This document shows, one piece after another, positions 35,327 through 42,219 of a stretch of DNA of 64,000 bases. The stretch lies in contig JADJQZ010000001.1 of NCBI GenBank assembly GCA_016712465.1, positions 1,178,001 to 1,242,000 on the forward strand, in the 5' to 3' direction. Both the position numbers and the translations under genes were made by a program. The number at the start of each line of letters is the position of its first letter. Position 1 is the stretch's first letter. The notes below the pieces were generated by a model. It searched no databases, was not told the origin of the DNA, and saw only the letters and a program-made list of their open reading frames with translations. The stretch is from Candidatus Obscuribacter sp. GTDB lineage: Bacteria > Cyanobacteriota > Vampirovibrionia > Obscuribacterales > Obscuribacteraceae.

Positions 35327-36259
35327 TCAGTCTTTCTTGTTGAAGGAATCTATTATCTCGCCGTCTATCTGAGAGTTCCTTTTAGTGAGGCTGCGGTAAC
35401 GATCTTGCCAGAGTCGAGCCTCCTTTTGATTTTGGGCAAGACCGGGGGCGCCGCTTGCATAGAGCGAGGCCAGCAGGCGGCAGGCATTTGGATCAGTCTC
35501 GGCTGCGTATTTCAGGAATGGAACAGCAGCGGCAGCATTTTTCTTGCAGCCGATGCCGTTAATGAGATAGTTTCCGACTTTGAAGTTGTTTTTGGCATCT
35601 CCTTGTTTTGCAGCCATCATGCGGTATTTAAAGGAGAGGGCCTGGCGTTCCGGCGAGGGCTTGCCTCTTGAATAGAGCGTTGCCAATCTGCGTTGTGCAT
35701 CCAGATAGCCGCCGTCTGCGGCAAACTTCAGCCACTTGAGCGACTCCGTGGAAGTTAATGGCTTGGAGCCGTCATCCTTTGCCATCTGCGACTGCTTGTA
35801 ATCGAGGATGCCGGCCAGCCGGCAGGCGGCTTCCGGATCGCCTGCCCGGGCGGCAAGCCGGTACCATTTCTCTGCTCCGTCTAGATCGTACTTACCGCTC
35901 AGCCCCTCTTCCAGAATAGCGCCCAGGCGGGTGGCGGCCCGCACGTCACCGGCTTCGCAAGCTTCTTTGTAGAGGCGTTCGGCTTCCTGGTAGTTTTTCA
36001 AGCGGAGGCATTGATCGGCGCTTACCCTTAACTTTGAAGCGTTTTTGTTAAGACTATTGCTGCCGGACGGCGCCGAATTGGGCGCCTTTGACGGCTCTTT
36101 TGCCGCTGTCTTTAGGACCGCCGCAGCGCTTACAAGCAGGCAGAAGCAGAGCAGCACAAGCATTCGCCTGCCCCTGTTGAGCTTCTTGCCTGGTCTTTGA
36201 GATTTCAATAAGATCATCTGGAGACGGGTTTCTGCGCTGCCGACCTTGTCTTCAATCAT
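35327..36259 (-). CDS. Secreted Sel1-repeat protein
   Basis: A 310-residue protein with a hydrophobic N-terminal segment (RRMLVLLCFCLLVSAAAV) that is a signal peptide or anchor. A Ser/Asn-rich linker follows, then about six Sel1/TPR-like units (residues 95-290), e.g. YKEACEAGDVRAATRLGAIL, AEKWYRLAARAGDPEAACRL, SLKWLKFAADGGYLDAQRRL and VPFLKYAAETDPNACRLLA. The solenoid is for protein contacts. ATG 36259 is chosen; the frame extends upstream but would overlap the divergent gene. Convergent to the kinase gene with only 3 bases between stops. Confidence 0.7.
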   Translation of the reverse strand: MIEDKVGSAETRLQMILLKSQRPGKKLNRGRRMLVLLCFCLLVSAAAVLKTAAKEPSKAPNSAPSGSNSLNKNASKLRVSADQCLRLKNYQEAERLYKEACEAGDVRAATRLGAILEEGLSGKYDLDGAEKWYRLAARAGDPEAACRLAGILDYKQSQMAKDDGSKPLTSTESLKWLKFAADGGYLDAQRRLATLYSRGKPSPERQALSFKYRMMAAKQGDAKNNFKVGNYLINGIGCKKNAAAAVPFLKYAAETDPNACRLLASLYASGAPGLAQNQKEARLWQDRYRSLTKRNSQIDGEIIDSFNKKD

Positions 36260-36322
36260 CTCATAGATTCGAAATTGCCATCGACTTGGTTTACAATAGG
36301 AGCAAGATTGAAGGAGCGTTAA

Positions 36323-36616
36323 ATGAAAAAACAGACCTTGACCGAAGAAGGCACAGCCGCGACACAAGTTGACGCACTGGAGCGCATTGCCCGGGCCCTT
36401 GAACTTGTGGTCGAGAAGCTTGCCGGTCTGGAAAACAAAATCGAAGATCTGACATACGAGATTCAGTCCCACGGTTCAGTTATCGGCGACAGTCTGGCTC
36501 ACATGGTTAATGAGGGGGAGGAAAGCCTGCCGTTTCATATGGAAGCCGATTTTGAAGGTGGTTGTGGCTCGGGCGGATGCGGGAGCGGTGGCTGCGGCGG
36601 CAGCGGCAGTAATTAA
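36323..36616 (+). CDS. Small coiled-coil protein with Gly-Cys-rich tail
   Basis: A 97-residue protein with AAGGAGC upstream of ATG 36323. Residues 15-60 form a leucine-type coiled coil (ALERIARALELVVEKLAGLE). Residues 78-95 are a Gly/Ser/Cys tail (GGCGSGGCGSGGCGG) with three Cys spaced by five residues. The layout suggests oligomerisation plus metal or disulfide chemistry; similar tails occur in small bacterial Cys-rich proteins, but I know no family. Its stop is 4 bases before the likely GTG start of the aspartic-protease-like gene, so the two may be coupled. Confidence 0.6.
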   Translation: MKKQTLTEEGTAATQVDALERIARALELVVEKLAGLENKIEDLTYEIQSHGSVIGDSLAHMVNEGEESLPFHMEADFEGGCGSGGCGSGGCGGSGSN

Positions 36617-36620
36617 TGCT

Positions 36621-37895
36621 GTGTTTTCCCGGCGCCAATTCTATTTCGCAGCGTTACTAGCAGCTTCCTTCTATTTGCCGGCAAGCGCGCAGTCTCCGAA
36701 TTCCTTGAGTGTCACGCTGAACACTGGTGAAACTCTGGTTTTACCGCGTAGTCGCACTAACTCACTCTTTGCCGTCGGTCTCAAGTGCGTGAAAGAGGGT
36801 AACTATCAAAAAGCCCTGCAGTGCTTTGAGGCTGCAATTGCCGCCGATAAGCGCAATGCCTACGCCTATTATTACAGTGCCCTCTGTCTGGCTAAGCTGG
36901 GAGATAGAGCCCGTAGTCTCGCCTATCTGCAGCTTACGTCCCGTAATTTCGCCGGCAGTGATGCCGGTAGAGCCGCCGCTCGAACCCTCAAAGAGATCGG
37001 CACCCAAAATGCAAACTATTCGGCCCTTTCCAGTTGGAGTGGTCGTGGGAACCTGCCCAAGGAGACCTGGATTCCCTTTACTGTAGAGGGCAGTTCCATG
37101 GTTGTGGATGGTATCGTCAATGGTGTGCCGGTAAAAATGATTTTCGACACCGGCGCCGAATCCTGTATCTTCAGCCTCAAGCACTTGAAGCAATTTGGTT
37201 TGTCCACGCCCCAGGGAAAACCGTCCACACTGGTTGTGGGCGTCGGCAAGGATGAGCCCATACCGGCCTGGATTGTGCGGGTCAACTTGAAAGTGGGGCG
37301 CATCGAAAAGTACGACTTCCCGGTGATGGTGGCGGATATGCCTGTGCGTCACCCCCTGTTAGGGCAGCAGTTCTTCAATGATTTTGCTTACAGCGTCGAT
37401 AATACGGCCGCTACCATTTCCTTCAAAAGCCGTACGGAAGGACACTCTGACGGCAAGAAGCCGGTGCAGCCGGCCATGACCGTCAATAACTCGGGGAAAT
37501 ACGTCTATTCCGTGCCTTTTCGCAAGGACGGTCAGGCGCTTTTGGTTACTTGTGACGTGAATGGAAGAAAGACTGAGATGGTTTTTGATACCGGTGCTGA
37601 ATTGACCCTCTTCAGTGAGAAGCGGGCTACAGCTCTGGCTCTGGAGGTGGATCGCCGGCGCCAGGTGGCCATCGGCGGGGTGGCCGGGGCCACCAGCGCC
37701 AACGTTGCCGTGGTGCGGCGCCTCAAACTTGGACCGGTGGAGAGAATCGACATGCCCGTGCTGGTCACAGGCAAAGTCTCAACTCGTGATGTCGACGGCG
37801 GTGAGAAGGGTATCGCCCTGCTTGGTCAGGATTTCTTTTCCGGCTGGCATTACAAAATAGACGAACGCCTGGGCACGATCAGTTTCATTCGCTGA
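36621..37895 (+). CDS. Secreted TPR plus tandem retropepsin-like aspartic protease domains
   Basis: A 424-residue protein. GTG 36621 starts a signal peptide (FYFAALLAASFYLPASA); the frame extends upstream to 36510 but that part overlaps the previous gene. TPR-like helices span residues 35-110 (ALQCFEAAIAADKRNAYAYY). Two copies of a single-domain aspartic protease fold follow. The first has IFDTGAESCIF with LLGQQFF, the second VFDTGAELTLF with LLGQDFF. Each DTGA is the catalytic Asp loop of retropepsin/ClpP-like bacterial (Asp_protease_2) domains. Two copies in one chain could form a pseudo-dimer like pepsin. Activity is inferred. Confidence 0.78.
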   Translation: MFSRRQFYFAALLAASFYLPASAQSPNSLSVTLNTGETLVLPRSRTNSLFAVGLKCVKEGNYQKALQCFEAAIAADKRNAYAYYYSALCLAKLGDRARSLAYLQLTSRNFAGSDAGRAAARTLKEIGTQNANYSALSSWSGRGNLPKETWIPFTVEGSSMVVDGIVNGVPVKMIFDTGAESCIFSLKHLKQFGLSTPQGKPSTLVVGVGKDEPIPAWIVRVNLKVGRIEKYDFPVMVADMPVRHPLLGQQFFNDFAYSVDNTAATISFKSRTEGHSDGKKPVQPAMTVNNSGKYVYSVPFRKDGQALLVTCDVNGRKTEMVFDTGAELTLFSEKRATALALEVDRRRQVAIGGVAGATSANVAVVRRLKLGPVERIDMPVLVTGKVSTRDVDGGEKGIALLGQDFFSGWHYKIDERLGTISFIR

Positions 37896-37905
37896 AGCGA
37901 ACTCT

Positions 37906-38808
37906 TCAGTCTTCCAGCACAAAGTCGCGGCGGCCTTGCACAATGGTGCTCTGGAAAAATTGCATGGCGTGTTTGTATTCTTCTTCGTTGCCGAACATGT
38001 GACCGCCGCCCTTAATGGTAATCAGACGGCAGGGAACTCCGGCTTTCTTGAGCTTTTCATAGAGTTCCTGGCTCTGGGCGTAGGGCACCACATCGTCGAT
38101 ATCGCCGTGCACAATGAGAAAGGGCGGATCATCCTTGCTGACATAGGTAACCGGGCTGGCTTCTCGGGCCAACTCAGGTTTCTTTGTCTCACGTCCGCCG
38201 AGAAACTTTGCTACCGGACCGTTTTCATCTTCGTAATCGATTTTTGTGCGAGAGCCCGATTGTTCGTTCACCGTCATCAAATCACTCAGTCCGCACCAAT
38301 TCAGGACTGCCTGTACTTGCTCCTCCGGCTTCTCCCGGCTGCCGCTGGTACCCAGCAAAGAAGCCAGATGTCCGCCGGCGGAAACTCCCCAGACTCCTAT
38401 ACGGCTGGGGTCTATGCCCCACTTGTCGGCGTTTTTGCGCAGGTAGCTTATGGCTTGCCGGCAGTCTTCTATTTGTGCCGGAAATATGGCTTCATTGGTC
38501 AGTCTGTAGTTTATGCTGGCGAGAGCGAAGCCATGCTGGGCCATAATTAGCCCGGGGCTGTCGGCTTTGTCGCCCTGCAACCAGGCGCCGCCGTGAATGA
38601 AGACTACCAGCGGTAAAAGCTTGTTGGGCTTTCCGCCGGTAGGCAGGTAAAGGTCGAGGGTCTGAGCGGGATTATTGCTGCCGGCGTAGCTCAGATCTTT
38701 CACTACCCTCACCGCTCCCGGACCGGTGTCATCGTGCCCTTTTGTGACAAAGGGTATGGAGGCGATCAAGCAGACCGTGAAGATAATGAGGAGAGTCTTG
38801 ACGTTCAT
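37906..38808 (-). CDS. Secreted alpha/beta-hydrolase, esterase/lipase (BD-FAE-like)
   Basis: A 300-residue protein with an N-terminal signal peptide or anchor (LLIIFTVCLIASIPFV). The sequence has the HGG oxyanion motif in VVFIHGGAWLQGDK, nucleophile Ser in GVSAGGHLAS, acid Asp in HGDIDDVVP and the final His in GGGHMFG. This is a complete hormone-sensitive-lipase-type catalytic set. It hydrolyses small esters or acyl groups outside the cytoplasm. It begins 9 bases after the kinase stop and is therefore in its operon. Confidence 0.85.
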   Translation of the reverse strand: MNVKTLLIIFTVCLIASIPFVTKGHDDTGPGAVRVVKDLSYAGSNNPAQTLDLYLPTGGKPNKLLPLVVFIHGGAWLQGDKADSPGLIMAQHGFALASINYRLTNEAIFPAQIEDCRQAISYLRKNADKWGIDPSRIGVWGVSAGGHLASLLGTSGSREKPEEQVQAVLNWCGLSDLMTVNEQSGSRTKIDYEDENGPVAKFLGGRETKKPELAREASPVTYVSKDDPPFLIVHGDIDDVVPYAQSQELYEKLKKAGVPCRLITIKGGGHMFGNEEEYKHAMQFFQSTIVQGRRDFVLED

Positions 38809-38817
38809 TGGCGTGTG

Positions 38818-39690
38818 TCAGTCACGGTAGTTTTCCAACTCCACATAAAGCTCTTTCATGGACTGATGGCGGTCTTGCGGATGCTTTTTGAGCGCTTTCA
38901 TGATGGTCCGCTGCAACTTGAAGGGAACCGGCAGACCGGGGCAGATTTCTGCGAATTCCTTGGGTTTGTCGGTGATGTGCCTGCTCATGGTATCGGCGGA
39001 AGTGCTACCCAGTATGGGTAGTTTGCCTGAAATTGTGTGGTACATGAGCACACCCATACAATAGATGTCGGAGCGAGCGTCGAGGCGATCACCCATGACC
39101 TGTTCGGGGCTCATGTAAGCCGGAGTACCCAACACCTGACCGTCCATGGTCAGTTTTTTCGAGTTGTTGCGGGGTTCGTTCACGTATTTAGCAATGCCGA
39201 AATCAACCAGTTTGACGAATTCCGGATTCCAGCTTGTTTTGAGCAGCACAACGTTTTCGGGTTTGATGTCGCGGTGCAAAATGCCTTTGGAATGGGCGTG
39301 CTCGAGGGCGCTGCACATTTGCAGAAATATGTGCACGCCCCGCTCCACAGGCAGCCGCTGGTGACGAGAGAGAATCTCTTTGAGGTTCACCCCTTCTATG
39401 AAATCCATGACCAGATAGGGGGTTTTCTGGGCGGAAAAGCCAAAGTCGTAGACTGTTACTATGTTTGGATGGCTCATGGAACTTGCCGCTTGAGCTTCTC
39501 TTTGAAACCTTAAAAAGTTGGTTTCATCCTTGGTCGCGTCCACCTCGCCGAAGAGGACCTTAACGGCCACGGTCTTCTCCATTACCAGGTGGCGGGCTTT
39601 GTAGACCACGCCGAGGGCACCCCTGCCTACTTCCGACAAGATCTCGTAGCGGTCGTCAAGTATGACTCCGATTAGTGAGTCTTTGGCCAC
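38818..39690 (-). CDS. Eukaryotic-type Ser/Thr protein kinase
   Basis: A 290-residue soluble kinase (Hanks type). Glycine loop LSEVGRGALGVVYKAR, VAVK Lys, catalytic HRDIKPENVV, DFG in VDFGIAKY and SPE in GTPAYMSPEQV are all present. No membrane helix or sensor domain follows. I placed the start at GTG 39690 with AAGGA seven bases upstream, although the frame extends to GTG 39744. It could phosphorylate an FHA-binding partner, and one FHA gene is at 3437. It precedes the esterase gene in one operon. Confidence 0.9.
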   Translation of the reverse strand: MAKDSLIGVILDDRYEILSEVGRGALGVVYKARHLVMEKTVAVKVLFGEVDATKDETNFLRFQREAQAASSMSHPNIVTVYDFGFSAQKTPYLVMDFIEGVNLKEILSRHQRLPVERGVHIFLQMCSALEHAHSKGILHRDIKPENVVLLKTSWNPEFVKLVDFGIAKYVNEPRNNSKKLTMDGQVLGTPAYMSPEQVMGDRLDARSDIYCMGVLMYHTISGKLPILGSTSADTMSRHITDKPKEFAEICPGLPVPFKLQRTIMKALKKHPQDRHQSMKELYVELENYRD

Positions 39691-40054
39691 CAATAATTCC
39701 TTACGAACCGGTGAGTGATAGGCTTTTCGGGATCGCACCGGCACTTGGAACCGAGCCGGGCTTTTCTCGATGGAGCCAAGGTTAGATTTTAACCTGTTCG
39801 GAAGAGTGGGGGGACCGATATTAAATTGGTCTTTTTATGTACTATTTTTGGGTCCGGCTTCTGCTTGGCTTCCGGCGATCGGCGATGATACCACTGGCAG
39901 TTGCGATGCCGCCGCTAGCTCTATAGGCAGGTCTACAGCAAGCGCAGGGGTGTTCCAATCTGCTAGGCTTAAGGAGGCGTCACCGGAGATCCTGGTCAGG
40001 GTAAGTCTGGGAAAATAGAGCTCGGAACGGACTGAAGGGAGTATTTTAATCTTT
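39691..40054. other. Intergenic region, weak frames only
   Basis: A 364-base divergent gap between the kinase gene and the DUF4870-like gene. Frames of 82 codons (plus) and 92 codons (minus) exist but have no ribosome-binding site and no coding signature. AGGGAG precedes the downstream ATG by an unusually long 12 bases. No hairpin or repeat is evident. Confidence 0.4.
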
Positions 40055-40468
40055 ATGGCACAACCTGATAGAGATAAGTCGGGTCCGCCGGTGTTGGCGC
40101 CGGGCAAGACCACGGTATTCGAGAAACCAATTGATACTAATGTGGCCCTGGCCGTTTGTTATCTGCCTCTGGGTATAGTCAGTCTGGCAGCCTGCGTGCT
40201 GGTCTTCATGTCCAAATCCGACAATAACCGCCTGGCTCGATACCATGCCGTGCAAGCGGCTCTCATTGCCGTGCTGGTTCTTGTTGTCACCGGTGTGGTA
40301 GGCGTTGTCGGCGCCATTCCTTTTATTGGAATCTTAGCCGGGCTTTTGCAGATTGTTATCGCCATGGGCTACTTCATCTTCAGTGCCAAAATGGCATACG
40401 AAGCCTTTCGCGGCAAAGATGTGAAGTTGCCGTTGATTGGTAGTTTCGCCGAGGAGTTCAGTAAGTAG
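40055..40468 (+). CDS. DUF4870-like small membrane protein
   Basis: A 137-residue protein with a soluble N-terminal 25 residues, then three membrane helices. The sequence between the first and second helices (DNNRLARYHAVQAALIAVL) matches the DUF4870/Tic20-like pattern, in which ARYHA-Q-A opens a helix. The function is unknown; the family is common in small bacterial membrane proteins. Confidence 0.75.
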   Translation: MAQPDRDKSGPPVLAPGKTTVFEKPIDTNVALAVCYLPLGIVSLAACVLVFMSKSDNNRLARYHAVQAALIAVLVLVVTGVVGVVGAIPFIGILAGLLQIVIAMGYFIFSAKMAYEAFRGKDVKLPLIGSFAEEFSK

Positions 40469-40536
40469 TGCCACTGCTGGTGGTTCTATTGTGTGGGCGA
40501 AGACTTGTTCATCGTTTGAGAGGGAGGCGTTTTTGA

Positions 40537-40905
40537 ATGGATAGCGTGGCGAAGCTTTTCGACAACAAGAAAGTCAAAGTTCTGGCCGGCGACATACACC
40601 AGGGCGACTGGGAATTCAATGGTGGCGTGCTCTGGGGCGGTTTTGATCAGATTAATATCGGGGCGGATCTGGTCAAAATTGAGGTCAAGAACGAAGAGTC
40701 TGCCAAGAACATCGCCCAGACCCTGGGTTGGGCCATAGCCGGCAACATCGTACTGGGACCGCTGGGGCTTCTGGCGGGAGCGGCCATGGGAGGCAATCGC
40801 AAAAATGTCTGCGCCATGTGCGAACTCAAAGATGGGCGTAAATTCCTGGCCGTCATGGATTCTAAGATTTTTCAACAGATGTTGGCGCTGACCATGAGCG
40901 TTTGA
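40537..40905 (+). CDS. Hypothetical protein with hydrophobic glycine-rich segment
   Basis: A 122-residue protein preceded by GGGAGG. Alternating N-terminal strands (VKVLAGDIHQGDWEF, INIGADLVKIEV) lead into a glycine-rich hydrophobic helix (TLGWAIAGNIVLGPLGLLAG). CAMCELKDGRKFLAVMD follows; its two Cys and the strand are conserved in appearance. The arrangement looks like a soluble domain tethered to or inserted in the membrane. I do not recognise the family. Confidence 0.6.
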   Translation: MDSVAKLFDNKKVKVLAGDIHQGDWEFNGGVLWGGFDQINIGADLVKIEVKNEESAKNIAQTLGWAIAGNIVLGPLGLLAGAAMGGNRKNVCAMCELKDGRKFLAVMDSKIFQQMLALTMSV

Positions 40906-40993
40906 TGGTAGTGGTGTCGCATTTGGTGTGACGCCTGTTTTTGCGGTTGCGAGCTAGTTGAGATGCGTTTAATGGCCGCGGCGGCAATGTTGC

Positions 40994-41019
40994 AAAGTAA
41001 ATGTTTATAGCTTTACTTT
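40994..41019. promoter_or_regulatory. AT-rich inverted repeat upstream of fabH
   Basis: AAAGTAAA and TTTACTTT (8 bp, 10 bases apart) form an inverted repeat about 155 bases before the likely fabH start. It could be an operator or weak hairpin; no match to a known fatty-acid regulator site is seen. Confidence 0.25.
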
Positions 41020-41173
41020 AAGGGTGTTGGGAAGGGGGCAGAGCTTGCCCGTGTTGCCCAAATTTGAGCCTTTTCCTCTCCGGGTAAAGCCTATCTTAGC
41101 GGTTAATATAGCCGGAATTGCTTGAAAGTCTCCTAGAATTACAGCATCAGCAAGTAAAAAGTGGGAGTCAATT

Positions 41174-42205
41174 CTGAATACCTCAATTCCGCCCCTGGCA
41201 TACAATGGTAAACCGGCTCTGGCGAAAATTAGCGCCGTTGGAACAGCCCTTCCTTCCAGAACTCTCACCAACTTTGATCTGGAGAAAATGGTTGAGACTT
41301 CCGACCAGTGGATCACTGAACGCACCGGCATTAAAAACAGGTTCTTGGTGGGACCCGGTGAGACGTGTTCTGACCTGGGTGCCAGAGCCGCTCTCGATGC
41401 TTGTCAGAAAGCTGGAGTGGATCCTGCCGATATCGAGCTGATTGTCTTTGCCACAATCACGCCTGACATGATGTTGCCCGCCACGGCCTGTCTGGTGCAG
41501 CACAAAATCGGCGCCACCCGCGCCTGGGGCTTTGACCTCTCCATCGCTTGTTCCGGCTTTCTGTATGCGTTGCAAGTGGGTGTGCAGTTCATTTTGAGCG
41601 GCTGCCACAAGAACGTGTTGGTTATCGGTATGGATGTGATGTCCTCCATTGTGGACTACCAGGACCGTCAAACTTGCATAATCTTCGGTGACGGAGGCGG
41701 GGCCGTGCTCTTGCAGCCGAGCGAGAGCGCCTCTGATGGATGTTTTGTGGATTACCTTCATGAAGTGGATGGATCCGGTGGCGATTTCCTTTGCATGCCC
41801 GGTGGCGGTAGTGCGCATCCTGCCTCCAAAGAGACAGTAGAAGGCCGCCAGCATTTCGTTAAACAGGATGGTCCGGTGGTCTTCCGGTTCGCCACAAAAC
41901 GCATGCCGGATCTTTGTGTGCGTTTACTTGAACGTAATGGTCTGACTGGTAAGGATGTAGATGTATTCGTGCCTCACCAGGCTAATTTGCGCATTATCAA
42001 GTCGGCGGTTGAGCGGCTGGGGATGCCTATGGAAAAGGTCATTGTTAATATTGAAGAGTACGGCAATACTACGGCCGGAACCTTGCCTCTCGCTCTTTCC
42101 ACCGCCCTCAGTTCTGGACGCCTGAAGAAGGGTGATCTGGTGCTCTTTGCTGCCATGGGAGCCGGACTCTCTGCCGGAGCGGCTTTGATGCGCTGGGGCT
42201 ACTGA
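41174..42205 (+). CDS. fabH: 3-oxoacyl-ACP synthase III (FabH/KASIII), probable non-ATG start
   Basis: FabH condenses acetyl-CoA with malonyl-ACP to start fatty-acid synthesis. The catalytic triad is complete: Cys in SIACSGFLYAL, His in VPHQANLRI and Asn in EEYGNTTAG. The first ATG in frame is 41288, but conserved FabH sequence (AKISAVGTALPSRTLTN) lies upstream in the same frame, so that start would truncate the protein. No ATG, GTG or TTG precedes it after the stop at 41123. GGGAG at 41163 is 6 bases from CTG 41174 and 3 from ATT 41171. So either a CTG/ATT start is used (343 aa) or a one-base error separates the ATG at 41205. Confidence 0.88.
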   Translation: MNTSIPPLAYNGKPALAKISAVGTALPSRTLTNFDLEKMVETSDQWITERTGIKNRFLVGPGETCSDLGARAALDACQKAGVDPADIELIVFATITPDMMLPATACLVQHKIGATRAWGFDLSIACSGFLYALQVGVQFILSGCHKNVLVIGMDVMSSIVDYQDRQTCIIFGDGGGAVLLQPSESASDGCFVDYLHEVDGSGGDFLCMPGGGSAHPASKETVEGRQHFVKQDGPVVFRFATKRMPDLCVRLLERNGLTGKDVDVFVPHQANLRIIKSAVERLGMPMEKVIVNIEEYGNTTAGTLPLALSTALSSGRLKKGDLVLFAAMGAGLSAGAALMRWGY

Positions 42206-42219
42206 GGCAGGCGGCAAAT

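Noticed and set aside
39770..40018. 82-codon plus-strand gene between kinase and DUF4870 genes
   Set aside because: No ribosome-binding site and no coding pattern.
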